64,000 nt of DNA, from positions 20,997-84,996 of the forward strand of contig NZ_LSJM01000454.1 of assembly GCF_001557215.1 (NCBI RefSeq). The letters run 5' to 3'. Below, in pieces: positions 36,901 to 44,554 of the stretch. The stretch is from Sphingomonas sp. CCH9-E2 (lineage in GTDB: Bacteria > Pseudomonadota > Alphaproteobacteria > Sphingomonadales > Sphingomonadaceae). The number at the start of each line of letters is the position of its first letter. Positions within the stretch are counted from its first letter, which is position 1. The translations under genes were made by a program, and so were the position numbers. A model generated the notes under the pieces. The model was not told where the DNA came from. It saw only the letters and a program-made list of their open reading frames with translations, and did no database searches.

Positions 36901-37198
36901 GCGCGGAGTGGCGTCCGCCGTCCTTGAGGCCGTGCTGATAGCGCCGCATTTCGCTGGCGAAGCCATTGGCCGCCAGTAGATCTTGCCATTTGACGGCCAG
37001 GAAAACGTTTCGCGCCGGATAGTCGATCTCCCAGAGCAGCCGGTCTGCGTCGGCGAACTCGAAGGCGAGCATCTTCTTCGTGGCGCCTTCGCCCAGACGA
37101 AGGCCCGACGCGCGAATCACCTCGAAGAGCGCGCGCCGGAGCGGCGCTGCGCGTTCGCGTTCATTCTCGTCGAGGCGAGCCTCGAACTCTTCCCACAT
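33965..37198 (-). CDS. McrB-like AAA+ GTPase with EVE/PUA-like insertion
   Basis: A 1,077-residue protein. Residues 1-540 are an N-terminal region of unrecognised folds. The AAA+ core begins with Walker A ILYGPPGTGKT (569-576) and continues with VTFHQSFSYEDFVEGLRP; Walker B is VLVIDEINRANISRVFGEL (862-880), and the McrB-specific MNTADRS motif is at 919-925, followed by ALRRRFTF. Between Walker A and Walker B, residues about 685-830 (SIYKVALGQRGS... LIHLGWGGDIDWSDERF... FGQVTGEYRF) look like an EVE/PUA-type modified-nucleotide binding domain. McrB normally recognises modified DNA and drives McrC. The ATG at 37198 has GGAGAG upstream. Confidence 0.88.
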   Translation of the reverse strand: MWEEFEARLDENERERAAPLRRALFEVIRASGLRLGEGATKKMLAFEFADADRLLWEIDYPARNVFLAVKWQDLLAANGFASEMRRYQHGLKDGGRHSALSRDWAFAESDCLVVRIADAAELQRLIALLLKADAPLRLDPAAVARWIGRLRHFFPDLDRFDRPDPEFDTHERTYKLEIAQALREAIGEAGTDEALAEAVHTALAKSNLLQWRVYWPMSPNGDANRERLWPALRALVTAALDTPAGHPEALAAFVAAWIDAVPKGKADPARQIAEFLFVHLAPDDGIYIRHSVREDFWKEALGGRFPDHASVADTYRDELRFMQAVRRAFAASGLAPRDMIDVQGALWVAHAYSEQDATSLDRKAIEAAMDAYDSYRQSGEHGAIFDAFGDPRDYWVRSTRARPDRVYPTKPIVGFLRGKTKLNGGWGQKDDAAALLHNAGYIVVNSKDAPVAPPERYDHLIRNADRIRLCARNYYIDPARERGATEASIRAGDLSRDMGLHDAFPAICSALGSTKFQQCADVPPPTHTTPNPSGSTVFTYQLAAQEGPRSMPSEPMAEASATTNLILYGPPGTGKTYATAWEAVRLCLGAQAAEPLRHDRDALMAEYRRLAGDGRIEFVTFHQSFSYEDFVEGLRPTTRSELEGDQEQEATASGGFSLKPHAGVFKLISERARLDAGNAPTQRLDRSRSIYKVALGQRGSQEERIREGLDGGLIHLGWGGDIDWSDERFDDFQEIRKEWNEKKDPEASGKDPNIEMTFAFRSGLQLGDYVVISDGRDSFRAFGQVTGEYRFDADAAFHPHRRSVQWIWRDDKGAPRDAFYPRNFRRQSAYRLDPDEINWDALESTVIGPNAERPVAGARPHVLVIDEINRANISRVFGELITLLEVDKRLGCENEVRVRLPYSGASFGVPSNLHIVATMNTADRSIALLDTALRRRFTFRELMPSTDALCQALAASDIDARNVGGIDLCKLMDTINERIEYLFDRDHQIGHAYFSGCRSRADVEDVMRHKVIPLLAEYFYEDWSKVAAVLGDDGAGESHFLEARRLRAPAGFAEDQLGADKLRWSLKAQFDFSEFAA

Positions 37199-37218
37199 TC
37201 ACGTCTCTCCAAATTCCA

Positions 37219-37353
37219 TCAACGCCCGTAGCGCGTTGGCCGACATCCTTCGCTCCCCTTGCCCGGCGGCGAGCTCTCGGTCGGGTCGATGGCGGCGACC
37301 AAGTCGGCCGTCGCGTCGCAATACCGGCGATCGCGCGCGCGCAAGTGCCGCAT
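37219..37353 (-). CDS. Possible short coupling ORF between the Hsp70-like and mcrB genes
   Basis: In the 154-bp gap an ATG overlaps the Hsp70-like stop by one base (TGATG) and opens a 44-codon frame, MRHLRARDRRYCDATADLVA onward, ending at 37219. A second short frame in another register (MSANALRALMEFGET) has its own GGGGAGC site and ends in TGA directly before the mcrB ATG. One or both may only maintain translational coupling along the operon. No family is recognised and neither need be a functional protein. Confidence 0.25.
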   Translation of the reverse strand: MRHLRARDRRYCDATADLVAAIDPTESSPPGKGSEGCRPTRYGR

Positions 37354-39110
37354 CACGTCATCTCGGGGCCGATGAAGCTGGGTTCCGACCTAGCCGGCGG
37401 CGTGATCGACGGAACCTGCGAAGGCAACCTGATTTCGGGGAGGTCCGGCAAGTCGCGGGTGAGACCATAGGCGAGCAGGAGCCGCGCGCGGTCGCACGCC
37501 AGGTCGGTCATCGCCTCCGGCGGGAGCGGCCGGATCAAAGGCGCCGCGCCCAGGACTCTCTCGACGGGCATTTCCGCGATGAACCGGTTATGGAGCTCGG
37601 TCTGGCATCCGCCCCCGGTGACCAGGAGCTGCACCGGCTTTCGGCGGCATTGGATATGAAAGCCGTCGCGCGCGCGCTCGGGGGATCGGGCATGGCCGTA
37701 GACCTGCTCGAATTCATAGTCGCACGCTTGTTTGAATTCCTGCGCGCTCACGTCGCTGTGCAGCGCGGTGTCCAGCGCGGCAGCACCGAGAAGCTCGACC
37801 GCCGCGGAAAACACCGCAACGCGCTCGCGGCCGACGAGGTTGAAGGCGACGATATCGAGCGTTGAGGCGCCAACATCGACCAGCATGTGCGACCCCGGTT
37901 GCGACGTGGGCTCGAAGGCGTAGCCTGCGACGGCCGCGGCCAGCTCGGGGATCAGATAAAATCCCTCGGGCAACTGGTCTCCCGACTGGGCATAGGTCTG
38001 CCGGACCAGATCCTTGTCGAGGTCAGTGGCAAACGGCCCCAGCGCGAAGCCGGCGGCCACGATCCGCTTGAAAACCGCGTAGGACTTCGCGTCGTCATGC
38101 GCGGCGACCGGGATGCCGATATTCACGGCGAGGAACTCGTTCGCGCCCGTCGCGCCCAGTGGCCGGGCGCCGTGATACCAGCCGAAAAAATGCGCGAAGT
38201 GGAGCGCGAGGAAAGCGGCAGCGGCCTCGACGCGCGTCACGTCGATGTCGGGACGGACCCGCTCGCCGCCGTGCGCGCCAATAATGCCGGTCTTGAAGCC
38301 CTCCAGCGCGACCGCACCGGCGATCGGAAACAGCGAAAAGCGGTTGCCCGCGGGATCGAACCACAGCGCCGTATGCCAGAGGTAAGGATGCGCGAACGAG
38401 CGCAACTCCTCGGGCGCGGGCATCGCCTTGGTGGGGTTGTCGGCGTGATAAGGCTGGCTGACGGCGAGCTTGACCGAGCTCGTGCCGAAATCAAAACCAA
38501 CGATATAGCCGTCGACGTCGGGCAGCGGGTTTTCGGCAAGCCGGATGGCACCTTCAGCAATCGCGCGCTCGAGGACCGCCCGATTGCGCGCCGAGATCGC
38601 GGCCGGGCGCGGCTCGATTGCTGGTGTCGTATTGCGCACCGCCGCGATGACCTTGCGGAAGACCATTTCGCGCGAGGCGGTCGGCACGTGCGGGATCGCC
38701 GGCGGTTTTGCGGCAGCGATCTGCGCAGCACGCTCTTCTTCGAGAAGGGCCTGATAGGCCGCCTTCAGGCCCGGTGCCTTCAGCAGTATTTTCTTGGCGC
38801 CTTTGGGCCCGGTTTGCGGCTTCGCCTTTTTGCCATTGGGCCGTTGCTGCTGCGAGCGCTTTGAGTGGCGCTGATCGCCCTGAGGTGCTGGCGAAGCTGC
38901 GACGGCATGACGCCCGCGAGAATCGCGCTGCCCGGCCATTTGCTTGGCGAGCATTTGCTGCTCGAGATCGGCAAACGCGCCCGCAGGGCGCTGTGGCTGC
39001 TGCTCGAATCCCGGCGGCGTCGCTGATGATCGCGTCAATGATGCGCGCAGTTCCTGGAGCGCCCCCGCGGCATCGGCCAGGCTTTTGAAGCCCCTGCCGT
39101 TCTTGCTCAT
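37353..39110 (-). CDS. Hsp70/actin-fold ATPase with basic N-terminal extension
   Basis: A 585-residue protein. Residues 1-140 are basic and Gln/Lys/Pro-rich (KRSQQQRPNGKKAKPQTGPK), a possible nucleic-acid or partner-binding tail. From residue 200 comes a sugar-kinase/Hsp70/actin ATPase core: phosphate-1 VGFDFGTSSVKLAV (205-218), phosphate-2 LVDVGASTLDIVAFN (410-424) and adenosine motif LLVTGGGCQTE (494-504). No substrate-binding C-terminal domain of DnaK type is present. It overlaps the helicase gene by 4 bp (ATGA), so a stoichiometric partnership with the helicase is likely. Role in defence is inferred from context. Confidence 0.82.
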   Translation of the reverse strand: MSKNGRGFKSLADAAGALQELRASLTRSSATPPGFEQQPQRPAGAFADLEQQMLAKQMAGQRDSRGRHAVAASPAPQGDQRHSKRSQQQRPNGKKAKPQTGPKGAKKILLKAPGLKAAYQALLEEERAAQIAAAKPPAIPHVPTASREMVFRKVIAAVRNTTPAIEPRPAAISARNRAVLERAIAEGAIRLAENPLPDVDGYIVGFDFGTSSVKLAVSQPYHADNPTKAMPAPEELRSFAHPYLWHTALWFDPAGNRFSLFPIAGAVALEGFKTGIIGAHGGERVRPDIDVTRVEAAAAFLALHFAHFFGWYHGARPLGATGANEFLAVNIGIPVAAHDDAKSYAVFKRIVAAGFALGPFATDLDKDLVRQTYAQSGDQLPEGFYLIPELAAAVAGYAFEPTSQPGSHMLVDVGASTLDIVAFNLVGRERVAVFSAAVELLGAAALDTALHSDVSAQEFKQACDYEFEQVYGHARSPERARDGFHIQCRRKPVQLLVTGGGCQTELHNRFIAEMPVERVLGAAPLIRPLPPEAMTDLACDRARLLLAYGLTRDLPDLPEIRLPSQVPSITPPARSEPSFIGPEMT

Positions 39111-42100
39111 GCGCGGGGCTCCCCGATATCGATCACCGCAATCCCGACCAGCACCGGCTCGTCGAAGCTCAGGTCGTTCTCCTTGCGGTTGATCTGCTCG
39201 AGCTTGAGGTCCATCCGGGCTAGGAAGGCATTGAGCTTGCCCTCGATGGCGTAGGTAATGTTCATTTTCTTTGCGCTGCCCGACGCCCGCAATTCCCGAA
39301 TCTGCATCTGGGCCCGATGCTTCTCACGCTCCTTATGCTGAGTGATAAGTGCGCGCTGCGTCGCGACATCGTCATAATGCCGGGCCGCCTCGGCTCCTTC
39401 AAAATCGGTCCGGCGCCTCTTTAATTCGGGAAGCAGGCGCGCTTCCATGAGGGAAGCGACGCGCGACAGATCCGCCGGTTCGAGTCGATGGAGTTGCGGC
39501 GCAGACGACAGCGACTCCATGAGCATTTGCTCGACGGAGTCCTCGTCGAGGCTTGCGCCGCTCGCGAACGCGCAGCCGGCAAAGGCCAGACGATCGATCG
39601 GCAGAAGCCCGTCGATCGACCAGCGTTCGACCGCGACAACATAGCGCCCGGCGGGCAATGGCCAATGCGGCTGCCGGGGTATTCGGTAGGCGGTCACCGG
39701 TCGTGGAGCGAGGCCCACTTGCCGCGTGTCGAGCAACTGTGCGCAAAAGCGTGCAAGCGGGTGCGTCATCGGGACGGCTTCGAGGTTGCGATGGCGCAGC
39801 GGGTCCGGGTTGCTACCGAACACCGCCTTGACCCCGCTCGCTGCGTCCCGCGAAAAGCGCGTCGGGTAACGGCGCGCCTTCTGGTTTCGGAAAAGCCCGA
39901 ACTCGGCTTGAGCCCTCGGCGAGAGGCGGATGTCATACGCTTCGATATCGAGACCGTTGATCGGCTCGAGTCGGGTACCCTCGAAAGTACTGACGAGGAT
40001 TCCGGCGATATAGTCGCGCAGGTCGCTTTCGGTCAGCCGCTTGTGCGGCGCATAGGCTTCCTTGACCTTCTGCAGGATGCTGTCGCCATGCGCCACGAGC
40101 CCTGGCGCTTCGCGCTCCAGTTCCTCGGCCTGCATTTTGCGCTGCTCGGCGGCGTGGATCGAACGGTCGAATTCGCGGGCTCGCTCCTCGGGCGACAGCG
40201 CGGGGTTGACCAGAACGAACTCGATGTCGCGAATGATTTCGCCCAAAATCGGCTCGAAGTCACCGAGCGTCTCCTCGATGATCCCCAGCCGGAGATAGAG
40301 CCGGTCATAGACCTGTTCTTCGATCGTATTCTCGGCGATGAGGTTGATGATGTCGATCGATGGCGAACGCTGGCCGATACGGTCGATCCGGCCGATACGC
40401 TGCTCGACCTTCATCGGGTTCCAGGGCAGGTCCCAGTTGATCAGAATTCGGCAAAATTGCAGGTCGAGACCTTCGCCGCCGATCTCCGAGGTCAGCAGGA
40501 TAGTGCCCGCCTGCGCATCGGCGAAGCGCGACACGATCTCGTTGCGGTCCGCTTTGACACCGCCGTGCAGTTCCATCACTGCTAGGCCCGCGGCGCGCAA
40601 GCGTGTGGCCAGATAGCTGATGGCCCGACGGAAGCTCGAAAAGACGATGAATTTCTGGTCGGGATCGCGCGCGCGGAGTTCGCGCAGCCAATCGAGCAGC
40701 TTGGCCAATTTGGTGTCATCGGCTTCGAGCGCCGCGAGCACGGCTGGATCATCGCAGATCTCGCCGAGCGCGCTGATCAACGGGCCGGGCAGGGCGCCCT
40801 CTGAATCACCCTCCTCGTCGAGCGTCAGGAAGCCGCTGCGCTCGCCCCAGTGGCGATAGGCCGTGGGAAGGCTCGAGGCGAGAAGCCGTTGGGTCTGCGC
40901 GAGCAGGAACCGCTCGTTGATATCATTCGCATAGGCATAGGCCTCGATCCGCTGGGTCGCGCGCCGGTAGAAAGCCTCTTCGGCCTCGGTCATCGGCCAT
41001 TTGACAGTTTGCGGTCGCCGCTCGACCTTGAATTCGGCAACGTCGCGTCGCCGCGTGCGGTTGATCGTCGAGCCGAGCAGCGACATCTCCTCGATCCGCG
41101 CGGCGAGCTTGACGCGATTCGCCGGCGTGTCGACGATGCCGGCTTCGAACTCGTCGCGCAGCCGTTTCAACCGCTCGCCGGTTTTGAGCACCCGTCCTTC
41201 GGGCAGGTCGGCGACGAGCTGCGCGAGGTCGTGCATCGACACACGCGTATCGCGTGCCGCCTCCCATGCACGGACCAGCGGAATATTCTCCTCCTGGAGC
41301 AGGTCGAAAAGATATTCGCGCTCGAAGGTGTCCGGGTCGATGAGCTTCAACAGCGCGCGAAGGTCGTTGGCACGCAGATTGATAGGGGTCGCGGAAAGGA
41401 ACAGCGCATAGTCGCTGACGTCGGCCACCAGCTTGGCCAGCTTGTGGTTCATTGTCTCGACGTTGCGCAGATGATGCGCCTCGTCGAAGATCGCGAGATC
41501 GAATAGGTCCTGCGCGGAGTCGTTGAGCCAGCGCGCAAGATCCGCCCGCGCGCCCGGTGCCGGTTCGTCGGGATCGTCCCACCCCCGCGGCGGGCGAATG
41601 GCAGACAGCGAGGCGATGACCTGGAAGCCCTCGCGCCGTTCCTGGTCGTCGCGCAACGTATCGAGCAATTCCGAGGCGCCGCAGATGCGCGCGTCCACGT
41701 TGAACTTGTTGCGCAGCTCGGCCCGCCATTTCTCAACGAGCGGCTTGGGACAGACCACCAGTAGGCGGCGACAGTCATGATTCCGAGCGACAAGTTCGGT
41801 CCAGATCAGCCCCGCTTCAATGGTTTTTCCGAGGCCTACCTCGTCGGCGATCAGCAGTCCGCGCGAAGGCGAATTCAGGAGTTTGAGGACCGGCTTGAAC
41901 TGATAGGCGTGAAATTCGGTGTTGGTCGCGCCCATGCTGTAGATCATGTCGGCCAGCCGGCCGGTCATGCGCAGATGCGTGAGCGCGCGTCGCAAATCAG
42001 CTGGCGCGGAGAGCTTGCCGTCTCGCAAGTCGACCAAAGCATCTGGAGCCGCCGCAACGGGTTCGAGCTGGTTGGCAGGCAAGCTGCGGCGGCCGGTCGG

Positions 42101-42214
42101 AAGTTCGACCTGAAAAAAGGTCCGCCCCGCGCGTACTTCCGGCAATCGATCGGCAATGACGCCGACAACCGCCGGATCATTCTTCAACCGTACGCGTGCG
42201 CCCGCTTCGAACAT
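39107..42214 (-). CDS. RapA/SNF2-type SF2 helicase
   Basis: A 1,035-residue double-stranded nucleic-acid translocase. A short N-terminal SH3/Tudor-like region (residues 1-55: MFEAGARVRLKNDPAVVGVI) precedes motif I IADEVGLGKTIEAGLI (122-137), motif II FDEAHHLRN (243-251), motif III LFLSATPINLRA near 272, and the C-terminal lobe FIVFSSFRRAISYLATRL, LLTSEIGGEGLDLQFC, and motif VI EQRIGRIDRIGQRSPS near 605. About 350 C-terminal residues follow with no recognised enzyme domain. It is the promoter-proximal gene of the operon that continues through the Hsp70-like, McrB, McrC, HEPN and DUF3883 genes. Confidence 0.9.
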   Translation of the reverse strand: MFEAGARVRLKNDPAVVGVIADRLPEVRAGRTFFQVELPTGRRSLPANQLEPVAAAPDALVDLRDGKLSAPADLRRALTHLRMTGRLADMIYSMGATNTEFHAYQFKPVLKLLNSPSRGLLIADEVGLGKTIEAGLIWTELVARNHDCRRLLVVCPKPLVEKWRAELRNKFNVDARICGASELLDTLRDDQERREGFQVIASLSAIRPPRGWDDPDEPAPGARADLARWLNDSAQDLFDLAIFDEAHHLRNVETMNHKLAKLVADVSDYALFLSATPINLRANDLRALLKLIDPDTFEREYLFDLLQEENIPLVRAWEAARDTRVSMHDLAQLVADLPEGRVLKTGERLKRLRDEFEAGIVDTPANRVKLAARIEEMSLLGSTINRTRRRDVAEFKVERRPQTVKWPMTEAEEAFYRRATQRIEAYAYANDINERFLLAQTQRLLASSLPTAYRHWGERSGFLTLDEEGDSEGALPGPLISALGEICDDPAVLAALEADDTKLAKLLDWLRELRARDPDQKFIVFSSFRRAISYLATRLRAAGLAVMELHGGVKADRNEIVSRFADAQAGTILLTSEIGGEGLDLQFCRILINWDLPWNPMKVEQRIGRIDRIGQRSPSIDIINLIAENTIEEQVYDRLYLRLGIIEETLGDFEPILGEIIRDIEFVLVNPALSPEERAREFDRSIHAAEQRKMQAEELEREAPGLVAHGDSILQKVKEAYAPHKRLTESDLRDYIAGILVSTFEGTRLEPINGLDIEAYDIRLSPRAQAEFGLFRNQKARRYPTRFSRDAASGVKAVFGSNPDPLRHRNLEAVPMTHPLARFCAQLLDTRQVGLAPRPVTAYRIPRQPHWPLPAGRYVVAVERWSIDGLLPIDRLAFAGCAFASGASLDEDSVEQMLMESLSSAPQLHRLEPADLSRVASLMEARLLPELKRRRTDFEGAEAARHYDDVATQRALITQHKEREKHRAQMQIRELRASGSAKKMNITYAIEGKLNAFLARMDLKLEQINRKENDLSFDEPVLVGIAVIDIGEPRA

Positions 42215-42893
42215 TGTTAAAATCGCCCCCTCTGCAGATGATCAATAGAACCGCCGGAGCGTCAAGTGCACTTGCCAGGTTAAATCATCGGGAATCCCTA
42301 CCCGGATAATCGCTCGTCCAAGGCGTGCTTGTCTGGAATCCCCGCACGTCATCAAGTCGCATCCTTCCCCTGTTGCGAGAGACAGATAAGGCTTGTGGGT
42401 GACAAATCCTGTCGCGCTCGGCTGGGCAATTGCAAGTCAAGGATGTGGTGTCACTGCCATTGACCTCGAACAGCCCGACCGTGGTCGCCGAGAGGGTCGA
42501 GGGCGCGTACAGTCGCGCCACCTATGCTGTGACGACATGCACGACACATCCCCGCCGCGGGAGCGCACTCGGACAGCGGCCAAGCCATTTTGGGTGTTGG
42601 CACACCGAGCGAATGCCTGACGGGTTGCGTATCAACTGGTTCGGGTTAGTCTGGCCCGGCGCCACGAGGGTGGCGCCGGGGCGTGAGAACCCCGCTTGAG
42701 AGAACGAGATCCGTCCCCTTCGGCCGGGTGGCCGACGCGCATGTCCAAGCCGCTTGCGGCCAAAGGCATCGGCGCATGTCTCAAGCATGTTCTCAACACC
42801 CGGCTTTGACCCGCGTGCGCTCACAACTGTGGGTCAGGCGGGCATGGTCGAGAACCTTAGCGCCAATGCATCGAGTTCGAGGAAGGCGCCCGC
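42215..42893. other. Intergenic region between defence operon and lasso locus
   Basis: About 680 bp with no supportable gene. It should hold the divergent promoters for the helicase operon (leftward) and the sigma-factor gene (rightward). The only clear structure is the perfect inverted repeat at 42655-42680. Several frames stay open, but none shows a family sequence, a credible ribosome site or consistent codon use. Confidence 0.6.
42655..42680. repeat. Perfect 11-bp inverted repeat
   Basis: CCCGGCGCCAC (42655-42665) and GTGGCGCCGGG (42670-42680) pair perfectly around GAGG. There is no T-run after it. It could be a small mobile or REP-type palindrome, an operator, or an RNA hairpin; the sequence does not decide between these. 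Confidence 0.6.
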
Positions 42894-43493
42894 GTGCAGC
42901 CGGCGGCCCAGATGCTTGCGGTCGACGGCATGTTGAGGGCAGCCGCCCTCCCGCGCCTGGGCGAGGACGATCCGCTCCCGCCCGAGGACCGTGTCCCACG
43001 GCCAGCGTTCGCGCTTGACGACCTCTATCGCATCCATGGCCCACGGCTGCTCCGCTTCTTTTCGCGGCGCACGGACCGTCAGGACGCCGACGACCTCCTG
43101 CACGAGAGCTTCGTCCGCTTTGCCAATTCGCCAGCCTGTCGAGACCGCGCGGTCGAATGCCCGGAGGCCTACCTCAACCAGATTGCGACAAACCTCCTAC
43201 GGGATCGCGCGAAGTCGGCCCTCCAAAGGTCGCTTGCCAGCCACGTTCCCGCCGACGAGGTTCCGCTTGCGGGCACGGACTTGGTCGCCGCGCTGGAGGC
43301 ACGCGACAAGCTCAACCGGCTACAGAACGCACTGATGCGGCTGAAGCCGAAGACCCGCGAGATATTCCTCGCCCACCGCCTCGACGGATTGAGCTACAGG
43401 CAGATATCGGAACGATCCGGCTTGAGCATCAAGGGCGTCGAATGGCACATGAGCAAGGCGATTGATCTTCTTGATCGAGCCCTGAGGCGTTGA
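42894..43493 (+). CDS. FecI-like ECF sigma factor
   Basis: A 199-residue RNA polymerase sigma factor of the extracytoplasmic-function class. Region 2 is at about 42-110 (ALDDLYRIHGPRLLRFFSRRTDRQDADDLLHESFVRFA... CPEAYLNQIATNLLRDRAKS) and region 4 at about 135-195 (LKPKTREIFLAHRLDGLSYRQISERSGLSIKGVEWHMSKAIDLL). The GTG start at 42894 has GAGGAAGG upstream; in-frame ATGs at 42912 and 42930 are alternatives. With the FecR gene overlapping its stop, it should transcribe the TonB receptor and isopeptidase genes downstream when the receptor is occupied. Confidence 0.9.
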   Translation: MQPAAQMLAVDGMLRAAALPRLGEDDPLPPEDRVPRPAFALDDLYRIHGPRLLRFFSRRTDRQDADDLLHESFVRFANSPACRDRAVECPEAYLNQIATNLLRDRAKSALQRSLASHVPADEVPLAGTDLVAALEARDKLNRLQNALMRLKPKTREIFLAHRLDGLSYRQISERSGLSIKGVEWHMSKAIDLLDRALRR

Positions 43494-44476
43494 TGGACCA
43501 TCGAGGCGACGGCTCGCGCGCGCCGGACCTGGTGCGCGAGCAGGCGATTGCCTGGCTGGCCCGGCTGCGGTCGGGGCCCACCGACGACGAGCGCGGCGAA
43601 TTCCTGGACTGGTATTCCGCCGATGCGCGGCATGCGAACACCTACGATGCGCTGCTCGACAGCTGGGACGACACCGGCCTCGCGGCGCAGACCCCGATCG
43701 GAGAGCGGTCCCGGGCCGCGACCCGCCAGCGCAGGACGAGGGTAGTAGCAGCGGCGGCCGCGGCGGTGCTGGTGCTGCTTGTTGCGGGCACCCTCGCCAT
43801 GAACGGCTTCGTGCACCGCGACACGACGACCCGCGCGATGCTCGCCAGTCGCGTGGGCGAAATCCGGACGATCACGCTCGAGGATGGATCAAGGGTCACG
43901 CTCGACACGGACAGCGTCGTGCGGGTTCGCTACGATGGCGACCAGCGGCGCCTCGAACTGCAGCAGGGACGCGCCCGCTTCGCGGTCGCCCACGACGCCG
44001 AGCGGCCGTTCATCGTCGCGGCGGGTCCGAGCGAGGTCGTTGCCCACGGAACCGTGTTCGACGTCGACCGCCGCCCGGACCGGATCGTCGTTGCCCTGCT
44101 GGAGGGCTCGGTCGAGGTTCGCCGGAACGCCCCGACGGCCGGGTCGGAACCGACGAGGCTGGCGCCTGGACAGCAGCTTGCGATCGGCGGCTCCGCCGCG
44201 CCTGCCAGGCCCACGATGATCAGGCCGCCTGAAGCCCGTTGGCCGTCCGGGATGCTGTCGTTCGAGGATGCCCCGCTCGCGGAGGTCGTGGCATCGGCCA
44301 ATCGCTACAGTTCGACCCAGATCATCATCGCCGATCCCGCCGCCGGGCAGCACCGCTTCACCGGCACCTTCAAGCCAGGCGAACCCTCGCGGCTTGCCGA
44401 GACGATCGGGTCGATGTTCCGGTTGCGGGTCGACCGGGACCGGCCCGGAACGCTCGTGCTAGCTAGCGATGAATAA
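43493..44476 (+). CDS. FecR-type anti-sigma regulator
   Basis: A 327-residue inner-membrane regulator. The cytoplasmic N-terminal domain (residues 10-65: DLVREQAIAWLARLRSGPTDDERGEFLDWYSADARHANTYDALL) is the DUF4880 anti-sigma segment. A membrane helix lies at about 84-103 (VVAAAAAAVLVLLVAGTLAM). The periplasmic FecR domain (about 115-215: RVGEIRTITLEDGSRVTLDTDSVV... VVAHGTVFDVDRR) comes next, then a C-terminal STN-like domain (MLSFEDAPLAEVVASANRYS). It transmits the state of the TonB receptor to the sigma factor. Its ATG overlaps the sigma stop by one base (TGATG). Confidence 0.9.
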   Translation: MDHRGDGSRAPDLVREQAIAWLARLRSGPTDDERGEFLDWYSADARHANTYDALLDSWDDTGLAAQTPIGERSRAATRQRRTRVVAAAAAAVLVLLVAGTLAMNGFVHRDTTTRAMLASRVGEIRTITLEDGSRVTLDTDSVVRVRYDGDQRRLELQQGRARFAVAHDAERPFIVAAGPSEVVAHGTVFDVDRRPDRIVVALLEGSVEVRRNAPTAGSEPTRLAPGQQLAIGGSAAPARPTMIRPPEARWPSGMLSFEDAPLAEVVASANRYSSTQIIIADPAAGQHRFTGTFKPGEPSRLAETIGSMFRLRVDRDRPGTLVLASDE

Positions 44477-44554
44477 TTTCCCAGGGTAACCGCGCCCGGT
44501 CGCGTCGAACTCCCCCAAGCAACGCCAATCCGGCGTGCGCATGGGGGAACACGA

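Noticed and set aside
42522..42824. 100-codon minus-strand frame in the gap before the sigma factor
   Set aside because: It translates the palindrome and its flanks into repetitive Pro/Gly/Arg-rich sequence. No ribosome site or family evidence.
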